From contig NVVR01000034.1 in the NCBI GenBank assembly GCA_002733415.1, positions 1 through 32,296 of the forward strand: DNA of 32,296 bases, given 5' to 3'. A program made the position numbers and the translations under genes. Under the pieces are notes generated by a model that ran no database searches, was not told where the DNA came from, and saw nothing but the letters and a program-made list of their open reading frames with translations. The DNA is from Kordia sp. Its GTDB lineage: Bacteria; Bacteroidota; Bacteroidia; Flavobacteriales; Flavobacteriaceae. Position 1 is the first letter of the stretch. Each line of letters starts with the position of its first letter. Below are positions 23,672-32,296 of the stretch, piece after piece.

Positions 23672-24100
23672 ATATTATATTCGTAAAGTTACTAGATGTA
23701 CATGATGTTTAATTCCTGAAAACAGTAAAGTTATTAAGGATAACCGTTGATAAAACACTTAAAATAACGATTAAAAATGGGTAACATTTATTTTTGAAAT
23801 ACTTAGATTAAACTCCAATGCAACTAAATAATTCCACACTGAACTTACTATATTTGACTGTCCTGTCAAATATAGTAAGTCCAAAATTCAAGGCTGCATA
23901 TAATTTTGGAAACAATTAACGGTTCGTTATGCTATATTTTAGAAAGTTTTTAAACTTATTTAGTTTATTTATAAATTAAAAAGCAAGCCCCCAATTATAT
24001 TGGTTCTTGCGCTCTAAAATCTGATCGTTTCACTCACCTATTGTTTTAGCCAAAATTCTATGAAGCCAAGTTTAAAAAGTGATATTCTATTTGTATAATT
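23672..24100. other. Gene-free stretch with a perfect palindrome
   Basis: This spacer separates the RiPP cluster from the M1 peptidase remnant. It contains a perfect 16-bp inverted repeat (arms 23843-23858 and 23865-23880, loop tgtcct) without a T-run on either side. That is less like a terminator and more like a binding site or the relic of a mobile end. A weaker hairpin lies at about 23983-24010. No coding sequence is seen. Confidence 0.45.
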
Positions 24101-25123
24101 TTACATTTTCATTAAATTATCAACTAAATTTTCATCAGATCTTGTTCCGAACGGATCTATTGAAATATACCTAGGTTTCTCTTTTACGATTATCTTAATC
24201 TCCGTCATTTCTGTATTGAATTGATTTGAACTATAATACAAAATTGAACTATCATCTTTTACAGCTGATGGATGCGTTGTAAAAACCCCGATTTTAATAG
24301 GTTCATCAATAGAAATTTGTTTGGTTTCTCCACTATCTAATGTTTCAAAACGACTTGCTTTTACTTTAGCAGTTATTTCGTAAGTACCATTCGCTAATTC
24401 TGTATAAGAACTTTCTTCTATTCCTAAATCATATGTAATTACTCTTTTAAACCAATCATCTACTAATATATGCTGTTCAGTTGGAGTTCTTTTGTAGATT
24501 TCCTCTAATAACTCAATTGAATTAGCATCCATTTTATTGACTGAACGATGTCTGTCTGTAATCGTTCTTAGCACTGTATTTACTTGATTTTCACCAATTA
24601 AATCTCTTAATGCTAACATCACCGTTAATGCTTTTCCGTACGCAATATAGCCTTGACTCTCTACTTTGTAAACAGGTGACTCAATATAACCTTCAAAAGC
24701 TCTCCCTCTAAAATATCTACTTCGAGCATTTTCGCTCAAGGTGTACAAGTCTCTTTTTCCATACATTTTATCTAATATAACGGCTTCCGTATATTTTGCA
24801 AACCCTTCTACAAATAAAGAACCACCCGCAACCGGTTTAGCAGATAATGTATGTCCCCACCACTGATGCGCAACTTCATGAATAACTCTTTTTGAAACCA
24901 CATTAAAAGTCTCTTCATTACTTACATCAGACAAATACAATCTATCTTCTACCATACTTATTACTCCCGGATGCGCAAAGCCTCCAAAAGGCCAATGGGC
25001 AGGAACTTCTGCAATTCTTACATAATCAAAAGTATAGACTCCAAAGTTTTCTTGACAATAATCCAAGGTTTGTTTTACACTTTTTTCAATGTCTTCAACA
25101 TTGAAATCGTGATCCATTAACAT
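24101..25123 (-). pseudogene. N-truncated M1 family metallopeptidase
   Basis: The 340 residues carry the M1 zinc site HEVAHQWWGH, with the third ligand in FVEGFAKYTEAV about 20 residues on. GGFAHPG is seen upstream, and YGKALTVMLALRDLIGENQVN downstream. The wording is closest, from memory, to the C-terminal peptidase half of Bacteroidota ABC-permease/M1 fusion proteins, which exceed 1000 residues. The start lies in the middle of the family's conserved region (HDFNVEDIEKSVKQTLDY). A TAG stop closes the frame about 13 codons upstream, so the membrane permease half and the N-terminal M1 domains are missing. The remaining catalytic core lacks the usual N-terminal beta domain and is unlikely to work alone. 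It appears unrelated to the RiPP cluster. Confidence 0.75.
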
Positions 25124-25488
25124 CGCAGAAGAAACTTTTGAGAATAAGTTTTTCTAATAAACTGTAAAATAACTTTCACTTTTTACCAAAGCTAAAGTTA
25201 TATAACGCGGAACATTATAGTTCAAATGTTATTTATGAGTAAAATGGCGAATACGATAGTATTTGTAGCTTCATTAATATATGTAATACATTGGTGTTTA
25301 TACATTCATGGTTTTTTGCTTTCATTTAATTGACTTTATCTATTCTATAACTGTAAATTTACTTGTTTCCAATAAAAAAATAATAAATCACTTCATTATT
25401 ACCATTCAAATCAACACATATTATATGGCTTTCTTTCTGTAGAATTTATAATTATTGATAATTTAATACATAATCTAAAATTCAAAAG
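25124..25488. other. Gene-free stretch upstream of the M1 remnant
   Basis: About 365 AT-rich bases have no convincing frame, hairpin or repeat. The missing front of the M1 gene is not recognisable here, so it was deleted rather than point-mutated. Confidence 0.45.
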
Positions 25489-25797
25489 TTAGAATCGAAA
25501 AAAAATCACCAGTCCATTTGAATCTTCATTTAAATTTTTATTAAAGATATTAAGAGTAACTTCATCTCTTAGATATTTAATTAGTTGAATTTGATTACTA
25601 ATACTATCTTCAAGTATATCTGGTCTAAGTTTTCTAATTCCTTTTTTTTACCATCACTTTCTAAACTCATATTTCACGGAATCTATAAATATTTTTTTTG
25701 AATCGCTCTCTAGTATACCTAACGCTTATGCTAATTGTGAGTTAAAATAATCAAGATGGTTTACGACTAAAATCATTTGATCCAGTAATTGAATATT
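25489..25797 (-). pseudogene. Decayed gene of unknown function behind cobN
   Basis: One minus-strand frame stays protein-like for about 100 codons but is broken by three stops (TAA, TGA, TAA). The pieces read QLLDQMILVVNHLDYFNSQL, then ALGILESDSKKIFIDSVKYE, then GIRKLRPDILEDSISNQIQL. The pieces are helical and charged. I do not recognise the family. It begins directly behind the cobN stop codon and ends at the TAA at 25489-25491. Confidence 0.45.
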
Positions 25798-25803
25798 ATT
25801 TTT

Positions 25804-28800
25804 TTATTCTGTTATGGTGTCCGATTTTTTATAGATTTCTTTTAATTCTTCTATGGTTTCTTCTGATGGATTTTCCCACATTCCTCTTTGAATGGCTTCC
25901 AGCATACGTTCAGACATATCTTTTAATGCCCAAGGGTTATGTTCCTCTATAAAGGCATTATTTTCATCATCAAACAAATAACTATCAGTAATTTGTTCAT
26001 ACATAAAATCTTCAATCAAATTAGTAGTTGCATCATAGGCAAACAAATAATCCATTGTAGCCGCCATTTCAAAAGCACCTTTATAGCCGTGTTCTCGCAT
26101 GCCTTGCATCCATTTTGGATTGACAACTCTTGATCGAAACACTTTTAATAATTCTTCTTTTAAAGATTTCACCTTCGGATTATCAGGACGAGAATGGTCA
26201 CCAAAATAAGTTTCAGGTTGTGTTCCTTTTATTTTATTTACGGCAGCAGTCATCCCTCCTTGAAACTGGTAATAATCATCAGAGTCTAAGATATCATGTT
26301 CTCTATTATCTTGATTGTGCATCACCACTTCAATAGAAGACAATCGTTTTTTAAAGGTTTCATGAGCAGATCTACCGCTATTGTTTTTTCCGTAATACGC
26401 ATAACCACTCCAGTTAATATAGGCTTGGGCTAAATCATCTGAGCTAGTCCAATTTTTCCCGTCAATCAATCCTTGTAACCCAGCGCCATAAGCACCTGGT
26501 TTCGACCCGAACACACGGTATAATGATCTTTCATTAGCTTGTTTTTCATCCAGTCCTTCTTCTTGCCATTGCCTTTTTTCTTCTTCTACACGTTTCTTTA
26601 TAGGATTTTGCTCGGCTGTTTCATCTAGTTCTGCCACTTTTTCTATAGCAGCATTAAAGAGTGAAATTAAATCAGGAAAAGCATCTCTAAAAAAACCAGA
26701 GATACGCAACATTACGTCTACCCTAGGTCTTTTAAGTTCTAAAGTAGAAAGTACTTTAAAATCTTTAACTCTTCTGTTACTACCTTGCCAGACAGGTTTT
26801 ACTCCAATTAAAGCCAGCGCTTGTGCTATATCATCTCCGCTAGTACGCATTGTAGAGGTTCCCCAAACAGACAATCCAATAGAAGTAGGATATTCGCCAT
26901 TTTCTTGTAAATAGCGATCAATAATATTTTGAGCACTTTTTTCACCCAATTGATAAGCCGTTTCAGAAGGAACGGTACGTACATCAACCGAATAAAAATT
27001 TCTCCCTGTAGGTAAAATATCTAGTCTTCCTCTTGTTGGAGCACCTGATCCACCAGCAGGGATATATTGACCGTTTAACCCTTTAATCAAATGGGCAATT
27101 TCATTACTTGTTTTATTTAAAACAGGTACAGTATGTTGTTTGATATAAATTAAAACTTGCTGTGTATGTGTCCCAATATTTTCGTTTTTATTTCCGTTTA
27201 ATAATTGACTAACGAGGTTTTTGGCTTTGTTTTCTAATAACTCAACTACTTGTCCGTAAGTTCGACAATAAACACTAAAAATTTCTTTTTCAAATACCTC
27301 TGAATAAGTAACATCTATAGGATCAAAATTGAGAAGTAAATCTTCGGCTAAACATTGTGTAATTCCTTTTAAGTTGCCTTGAGGTAAACGATGTAAAGCC
27401 ACAATTAAATCCACCAGTTTTTCTTGTCTAGGTAACTTTCCTAAAATATGTAAACCGCCACGAATTTGAGATTCCTTTAGTTCACATAAATATCCGTCAA
27501 TTACTTCTAATAAGGCATCAATGTCTTTTCCATCTTGATTTAAATCAGTTTTAAGATGGGTTTCATTTACAAGGTTTTCAATTTTGGTTTTAATAAGCGT
27601 AGCTCTTTTTTTATCGACTAAAGCAGCTTCGTAAAACTCATCAATTAAGAGTTCTAGCTTTAGTAAATCACCATAATTCTCAGCCCTTGTCATTGGTGGT
27701 ATTAAATGATCTAATATAATAGCTTGGTTTCTTCTTTTAGCCTGAGTCCCTTCTCCTGGATCGTTAATAATAAAAGGGTAAAAATGAGGAATTGGACCTA
27801 AAATAGCAGCCGGAAAACAGGTTTCTTTACTTAGTGCTACACTTTTTCCAGGCAACCATTCTAAGTTTCCATGCTTACCAATATGTACTAAAGCGTCTGC
27901 TTTAAAATCGTGTTGCAACCAAATATAATAAGCTAAATAAGCTGGCGGTGGTGGTAAATCAGGGGAATGGTAACTAGCCTGTAAATCTAAATTATAACCT
28001 CTACTTGGTTGAATACTTACCAATACGTTTTCAGAAAGAAACCCAGGAATTAAAAAATATCCTTTTTGGTAATTAGGAGATTTATTAGGATTACCCCATT
28101 GTGCCTCTATTGTATCGCGAAGTGTAGGTGAGAGTTGATTATAATAGTGATAAAATACAGCTTCTTCTAACTTGATGGCATGCCGTTCGTTTAATGAATT
28201 TATAGTTTCTAAGCTGTTGGTAACGGAGTTTGTTAACTTATCTATAAGTTCATTTGTTGTTTTAGGATAATCAGGAGATAAGGCATAATTTTCATCATCT
28301 AATTGCGCTAATATTTGTAGCGTACTTTGTGGCGTATCCAAACCAACACCATTTGCCAACCGGCTATTTTTATTAGGGTAATTGGGTAATACTAAAGCAA
28401 TTTTTTTATCTGAATTATTTTTCTGCTGCAAGTTTATCCAAGCTTTAGCCATTTGGGCAACAAACTCACAACCTTCAATATGAGGTACATAAGAAACGAC
28501 TTCAGAATCTGTTAAAACATCTTTTTCTACAGATTCTTTAAATGAAATTACCTTCGATATAATTTTCCCATCCACTTCAGGCAACGCAATGTTCATAGCA
28601 ATATCTGTAGGAGGTAATCCGAAATTACCGGCTAACCAACTTAAACGATTGCAACTTCCCGTAATCGCTTGAATAACAGGGATATTAAACACATCAAACA
28701 AACTTTGTGTGGTATCATGAAATCCTTGTACACTAAAGCCTGTGGTATTAATAATAATTTGAGGGCTTTCTATTTGATGAGACTTTAGCAAGTCAAAAAT

Positions 28801-29550
28801 TTGTTGCTTAATATCATGCTCACGGTACCCCGAAGCCATTAATGCAATAGATGATATCCCTTCTTCTTCCAAAGCATTAATAATGCTATGAATAGGTTCT
28901 AAGTTATTGGATAAATAATAACTACGGTATCCAAAAATGATTGCTTGTTTTTTTCCTTCATTTTGTATTAAAGTATTCCAAATTCCTTCTTTAGGATGAT
29001 AAAAAAACAAATCTGGAATGGATTTAATTGCGTTAGGAATAACCTCTAAGTCAGTAATTCTATTGCTAATTAATTGCAAAGCAGATTGACAATTTTCAAT
29101 ACCTCCAGACTGAATGTATTTCCAAATAAGGTCTACATTTTTTAACGGAATGTTAGAAGATTGCATCAATTCTAAATCCGGTTTGTTATCACCAGGTAAA
29201 AACACTAATTGAATGTTATTTTCTTCACAACACTCTGTAATTGCTTCGCAAAGATAATTGTAATACCCTTTTCCTCCTAAAAGCTTAAGAACAACAATTT
29301 TAGCGCAAGAAATCACCTCATCAACATACGTATCTATAGTAAGTTCTTGCTTAAAATAACTAAGATTAGCAAACCGAAATGAAGGTGCATTATCTACAGA
29401 ATCATGGACTAATTTATAGGCATTATTCATCATAAATAAATCAGAATCTGCTGAAGATAAAAAAACAATATCTCCAGGAGATTGATCGATGTAAAAAACA
29501 CCTTCATCGTTAGGATTCCAGCCGCCTGGTATGGTAGAAATTAAATGCAT
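25804..29550 (-). CDS. cobN: Cobaltochelatase subunit CobN
   Basis: The 1248-residue large subunit of the ATP-dependent aerobic cobaltochelatase, which inserts cobalt into hydrogenobyrinate a,c-diamide during cobalamin synthesis. Family blocks include HIGKHGNLEWLPGKSVALSK, INDPGEGTQAKRR, GGSGAPTRGRLDILPTGRNF, WGTSTMRTSGDDIAQALAL, RPRVDVMLRISGFFRDAFPD and YGAGLQGLIDG. The length is typical of CobN (about 1200-1300). Its start ATG directly follows the TAA of the MFS gene, so translation is coupled. The ATPase partner subunits are not in the window and are often encoded elsewhere as ChlI/ChlD-like proteins. It is the last gene of the visible cobalamin operon and no clear terminator follows. Confidence 0.95.
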   Translation of the reverse strand: MHLISTIPGGWNPNDEGVFYIDQSPGDIVFLSSADSDLFMMNNAYKLVHDSVDNAPSFRFANLSYFKQELTIDTYVDEVISCAKIVVLKLLGGKGYYNYLCEAITECCEENNIQLVFLPGDNKPDLELMQSSNIPLKNVDLIWKYIQSGGIENCQSALQLISNRITDLEVIPNAIKSIPDLFFYHPKEGIWNTLIQNEGKKQAIIFGYRSYYLSNNLEPIHSIINALEEEGISSIALMASGYREHDIKQQIFDLLKSHQIESPQIIINTTGFSVQGFHDTTQSLFDVFNIPVIQAITGSCNRLSWLAGNFGLPPTDIAMNIALPEVDGKIISKVISFKESVEKDVLTDSEVVSYVPHIEGCEFVAQMAKAWINLQQKNNSDKKIALVLPNYPNKNSRLANGVGLDTPQSTLQILAQLDDENYALSPDYPKTTNELIDKLTNSVTNSLETINSLNERHAIKLEEAVFYHYYNQLSPTLRDTIEAQWGNPNKSPNYQKGYFLIPGFLSENVLVSIQPSRGYNLDLQASYHSPDLPPPPAYLAYYIWLQHDFKADALVHIGKHGNLEWLPGKSVALSKETCFPAAILGPIPHFYPFIINDPGEGTQAKRRNQAIILDHLIPPMTRAENYGDLLKLELLIDEFYEAALVDKKRATLIKTKIENLVNETHLKTDLNQDGKDIDALLEVIDGYLCELKESQIRGGLHILGKLPRQEKLVDLIVALHRLPQGNLKGITQCLAEDLLLNFDPIDVTYSEVFEKEIFSVYCRTYGQVVELLENKAKNLVSQLLNGNKNENIGTHTQQVLIYIKQHTVPVLNKTSNEIAHLIKGLNGQYIPAGGSGAPTRGRLDILPTGRNFYSVDVRTVPSETAYQLGEKSAQNIIDRYLQENGEYPTSIGLSVWGTSTMRTSGDDIAQALALIGVKPVWQGSNRRVKDFKVLSTLELKRPRVDVMLRISGFFRDAFPDLISLFNAAIEKVAELDETAEQNPIKKRVEEEKRQWQEEGLDEKQANERSLYRVFGSKPGAYGAGLQGLIDGKNWTSSDDLAQAYINWSGYAYYGKNNSGRSAHETFKKRLSSIEVVMHNQDNREHDILDSDDYYQFQGGMTAAVNKIKGTQPETYFGDHSRPDNPKVKSLKEELLKVFRSRVVNPKWMQGMREHGYKGAFEMAATMDYLFAYDATTNLIEDFMYEQITDSYLFDDENNAFIEEHNPWALKDMSERMLEAIQRGMWENPSEETIEELKEIYKKSDTITE

Positions 29551-30114
29551 TTATGTTCTTTTAAGAATTGATTTCTCATCTATTAATAATGCAATTGCTC
29601 CAGAACTTAATGCTAGAAAAAACATTATGGTAAACACTACATTAAAACCAAATTTCATGGCAAAAATACCTCCCACTATGGCCGATATTCCTTCAAAAAG
29701 GGAACGATAGCCAAAAAAGTTAGCATAAATAGAATGTTCCTTCCCTTTTACTAGTGAAGAAGCTATAACAGCACTCCATGATGGATTAATGATGGTCTCA
29801 CCTAATGAAAGCCCTATCTGAATAGCAAAAACATGAGCGGGACTACTAGCAAGAGTATACGATAAATAAGCTATTGCCATGATAATATAGCCGCTAAACA
29901 TCATTAATCGTTTACTCAATTTAGACTCATCCAATTTACTTAGTACAAAATAAAATATCCCTTTAAATATGGCGTAAATACCTACAGCAATACCAGCATC
30001 TATTAAATTACCTCCTATTTCCTTAATATAAATAGCGTAGATAGGTGCCAATAAATTCGCTCCAGAATGTATTAGTATTGAGCATATCAACAAATATTTG
30101 ATGTTTTTATTCAT
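29551..30114 (-). CDS. Half-length MFS-type membrane protein in the cobalamin operon
   Basis: The 187 residues form about six hydrophobic segments, starting NIKYLLICSILIHSGANLLAPIYA and ending VFTIMFFLALSSGAIALLI, with the MFS-like inner part SLGETIINPSWSAVIASSLV. Ordinary MFS carriers have 12 segments and about 400 residues, so this is half of one. It is tightly packed between cobW (10 bases) and cobN (no gap) without any sign of a frameshift, so it may be a real small protein that pairs with itself rather than a broken carrier. Cobalt uptake or release would fit the context but is inference. Confidence 0.75.
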   Translation of the reverse strand: MNKNIKYLLICSILIHSGANLLAPIYAIYIKEIGGNLIDAGIAVGIYAIFKGIFYFVLSKLDESKLSKRLMMFSGYIIMAIAYLSYTLASSPAHVFAIQIGLSLGETIINPSWSAVIASSLVKGKEHSIYANFFGYRSLFEGISAIVGGIFAMKFGFNVVFTIMFFLALSSGAIALLIDEKSILKRT

Positions 30115-30124
30115 GAATAATGTT

Positions 30125-31141
30125 TTATGCTTTTATACCCTCAATTTTTTTACCAATGACAACTAATTTTGTTTTGCGTTCTTCATTTTCACCCCATGGT
30201 CTTTCATAATAATAATCGAAACGAGAACCAACTCCTTGCAAAACCATACGCATCGGCTTGTTAGGAATATTAACAAATCCTTTAATTCTATAAATTTCAT
30301 TATCTTCTACAAGGCGCTTTAAATCTTTTACCAAATTTTTAATATCTGCTGTTTCAGGATATTCTAATAAGGTGTTTTGAATGTCGTCATTGTGATGGTG
30401 GTGGTGTCCGTGTTTATGATGCTCTTCGTGAATGGAATGACGACTGTCTACATCGTCTTCAGCTGAAGCTTCAATACCTAGCAATAGCGCATTGTCTATT
30501 TCACCATTTACAACAGGAATTATTTTAGTATTTGACCTTGCTTTATCAGTTATTATTTGAGTTATTTCTTCAAATTTTTCATCATCAACTAAATCTCTTT
30601 TACTTACCAAAACTAAATCAGCACAAGCTAATTGATCTAAAAAAAGTTCTTCAATTGGCGTTTCATGGTCTAAAGAATCATCTGCCAAACGTTGCGCTTG
30701 TACTCGTTCTCTATCACAAATTTCTCCAGTTGCTATTCCTACAGCATCTACTACCGTAATAACAGAATCTATAGTAATATGAGGTTTTAAATCTGGCCAG
30801 TTAACCGCTTTTACCAATGGCTTAGGCATAGACAATCCAGATGTTTCTATAACAATATGGTCAATTTCTTCTTTACGTTCTAATAATTGCAACATAGAGG
30901 GTAAAAACTCTTCTTGTACAGTACAGCAAATGCAACCATTTGGTAATTGAATTAAATTACAATCATCATCACCACATTCAGATGAAGCAATCAATTGCCC
31001 ATCTATATCTATCTCTCCAAATTCATTTATCAAAACAGCAATACGCTTTCCATTGGCATTTTTTAACATGTTATGCACTAAGGTCGTTTTTCCTACGCCT
31101 AAAAATCCGGTAACTATCGTAATTGGTATTTTCTTATTCAT
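30125..31141 (-). CDS. cobW: CobW-type G3E family GTPase
   Basis: A 338-residue metal-trafficking GTPase. It shows the P-loop GFLGVGKTT (13-21), INEFGEIDIDG, the metal-binding NGCICCTV (CxCC), ETSGLSMPKPL and SKRDL (the guanine-specificity loop). A His-rich run, HEEHHKHGHHHHHNDD, at roughly residues 236-251 is typical of CobW and related zinc/cobalt chaperones. The C-terminal CobW_C domain ends in a GIKA tail. It is thought to deliver cobalt or zinc for cobalamin synthesis. The gene sits between the adenosyltransferase and the half-MFS gene. Confidence 0.93.
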   Translation of the reverse strand: MNKKIPITIVTGFLGVGKTTLVHNMLKNANGKRIAVLINEFGEIDIDGQLIASSECGDDDCNLIQLPNGCICCTVQEEFLPSMLQLLERKEEIDHIVIETSGLSMPKPLVKAVNWPDLKPHITIDSVITVVDAVGIATGEICDRERVQAQRLADDSLDHETPIEELFLDQLACADLVLVSKRDLVDDEKFEEITQIITDKARSNTKIIPVVNGEIDNALLLGIEASAEDDVDSRHSIHEEHHKHGHHHHHNDDIQNTLLEYPETADIKNLVKDLKRLVEDNEIYRIKGFVNIPNKPMRMVLQGVGSRFDYYYERPWGENEERKTKLVVIGKKIEGIKA

Positions 31142-31234
31142 TGTTATTACTTTTATATATTGTAACTATTTTTAAAACTATTTTGGTAAATCAGAGTTTA
31201 GAAAATCGAAAATTTTCACTCTTCGTGCATAATT

Positions 31235-31819
31235 CTATTTTGCCTTCTTCTTTCTCTTATATAAAAATAAATTCCATTTTTCTTCAGCAACTCCATGCTT
31301 GTCCATTTCAACTCTAGCCATGGTGAAAAATAAATCAGATAAGCGATTTACATAACACATAATATAATCGTGTACACACTCAGGATCTTCTTGCATTAAC
31401 GTAACCAATTGTCTTTCACCTCTTCTAGTTTGTGTTCTACAAACGTGACAAAGTGCAGATATTTCATTTCCTCCAGGTAGTAAAAAATAATCAGAAGGAG
31501 AACTGATACTATCTTCTAGTTGGTCCATCCAAACTTCACAAAACTCAGCACCATCTTCTGGTTTCGGATTAGGGTTTTCTTTTTTAGAATCTGAAGGACG
31601 CGCCAAATGTGACATCATATTCATCATATCTTTTTGAATGCGATGTAAGTTAGGTTGCCATTCATGATCATTCCCTAATTTAGAGCGCATTAATCCTATA
31701 GTTGAATTAACTTCATCGAGTGTTCCAATACATTCAATTCTTGGGGAATTTTTAAACTCTCTTTTTCCTCCAAAAACTCCAGTAGTACCTTTGTCTCCTT
31801 TTCTTGTGTAAATCTTCAT
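31235..31819 (-). CDS. PduO-type cob(I)alamin / cob(I)yrinic acid a,c-diamide adenosyltransferase
   Basis: The 194 residues have all PduO-type hallmarks: the ATP-binding start YTRKGDKGTTGVFGG, then CIGTLDEVNSTIG, RTQTRRGERQLV and VNRLSDLFFTMARVE. The enzyme transfers the 5'-deoxyadenosyl group from ATP to cob(I)-corrinoid. Its start overlaps the upstream cobB stop by ATGA (31816-31819), so the two are translationally coupled. A 93-base gap without a clear terminator separates it from cobW. Confidence 0.93.
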   Translation of the reverse strand: MKIYTRKGDKGTTGVFGGKREFKNSPRIECIGTLDEVNSTIGLMRSKLGNDHEWQPNLHRIQKDMMNMMSHLARPSDSKKENPNPKPEDGAEFCEVWMDQLEDSISSPSDYFLLPGGNEISALCHVCRTQTRRGERQLVTLMQEDPECVHDYIMCYVNRLSDLFFTMARVEMDKHGVAEEKWNLFLYKRKKKAK

Positions 31820-32296
31820 ACGTTGTTATTTATTTTTTTAATCAATTGTAAAAGTATTTCTGATGTGCCAAAATAATGATGTACATAAGAAGCCATTACG
31901 TGTTGTTTTTTATAAATTTCAGTAGTTGTATTACCACCTCGTGCATTTGTAATTGTTGCATTTAAAGTGGTTTCACGATTATTTATCAAGCTAGAATAAT
32001 GAAACTCGTGCCCTTTAAATATGTGATTATTAATTTTTGAAGTTCGGTATCCTAAATGCAATTTTTTATCAGCAATTGTCGATTCAAAATCAAAATAATT
32101 AACCATTTCAAAAGCTTCATTATTTTCAGATATAATAGCTTTTCCTAAATACATCATTCCACCACATTCTGCATATATTTGACCACCATTCTGAGCAAAC
32201 TCTTTAATACTCGTTAGCATTTCTTTATTGCTAGAAAGTTCTTTTAAATAGGATTCTGGGTAGCCTCCAGGGAAATATATAAAATCACTATCAGGA
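31816..32296 (-). CDS. cobB: Cobyrinate a,c-diamide synthase, C-terminal glutaminase part (cut by window edge)
   Basis: The reading frame is open to the right edge, so this is the 3' part of a longer gene. The class I glutaminase-like domain of CobB/CbiA shows FPGGYPESYL, the nucleophile Cys in YAECGGMMYLG, the LGYRTSKIN region, GHEFHYS, and the catalytic-type HVMASYVHHYF near the end. The enzyme amidates the a and c carboxylates of cobyrinate or hydrogenobyrinate using glutamine and ATP. The ATP-binding N-terminal half lies beyond the window. The stop overlaps the adenosyltransferase start. Confidence 0.9.
   Translation of the reverse strand, partial: PDSDFIYFPGGYPESYLKELSSNKEMLTSIKEFAQNGGQIYAECGGMMYLGKAIISENNEAFEMVNYFDFESTIADKKLHLGYRTSKINNHIFKGHEFHYSSLINNRETTLNATITNARGGNTTTEIYKKQHVMASYVHHYFGTSEILLQLIKKINNNV

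Noticed and set aside
31142..31234. Cobalamin riboswitch between cobW and the adenosyltransferase
   Set aside because: The gap is only 93 AT-rich bases and lacks the B12-box and the expected multi-stem layout. Any riboswitch would lie upstream of cobB, beyond the window.

Overview
The window is mostly AT-rich DNA of a Bacteroidota bacterium, probably a marine flavobacterium of the Kordia/Aquimarina kind (genus is a guess). The signs are a type IX secretion C-terminal sorting domain, lack of Shine-Dalgarno sites, scattered 'acttcgacaggctcag'-like intergenic repeats, and a Bacteroidota-style ABC/M1 peptidase remnant. Every recognised gene lies on the minus strand, so transcription runs from high to low coordinates. 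The exception is about 41-568, which is GC-rich and carries a betaproteobacterial trpA start and a DNA methyltransferase end. That piece looks like a chimeric or contaminant join and truncates the adjacent LodA-like gene.

The centre, 10830-23622, is a RiPP biosynthetic cluster of the TOMM (thiazole/oxazole-modified microcin) type. In order of transcription it holds an FHA/winged-helix protein, a 1341-residue kinase/pseudo-cyclase/AAA/TPR protein (TOMM kinase-cyclase fusion type), and a 435-residue putative precursor that appears to be two precursor units in tandem. A strong hairpin follows, then two paralogous fused ThiF-like/YcaO cyclodehydratases, one of which has lost its zinc cysteines, and finally an asparagine synthetase-like amidotransferase. 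Neither a SagB-type FMN dehydrogenase nor an ABC exporter is visible.

Downstream, 570-10112 is a looser accessory belt: a 258-residue protein of unknown function, a prodomain-less sedolisin protease, a decayed choloylglycine-hydrolase-family gene, a stub of a type IX-secreted protein, a 185-residue protein with a Cys/Ser-rich run, a decayed PI-PLC-like gene, a bicovalent BBE-type flavoprotein and a truncated LodA-like quinoprotein. Related intergenic sequences recur through this belt. Three copies (about 3203, 4171 and 7511) pair a short AT-rich element with a terminator-like hairpin showing compensatory base changes. Two further copies (about 5073 and 10387) form long leaders upstream of the 185- and 258-residue genes.

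Upstream of the cluster, 23623-25803 contains an N-truncated M1 peptidase and a decayed unknown gene. From 25804 to the right edge is a compact cobalamin operon: CobB (partial), PduO-type adenosyltransferase, CobW GTPase, a half-length MFS protein and CobN. It appears unrelated to the RiPP cluster. No tRNA, rRNA, CRISPR array or insertion sequence was recognised.
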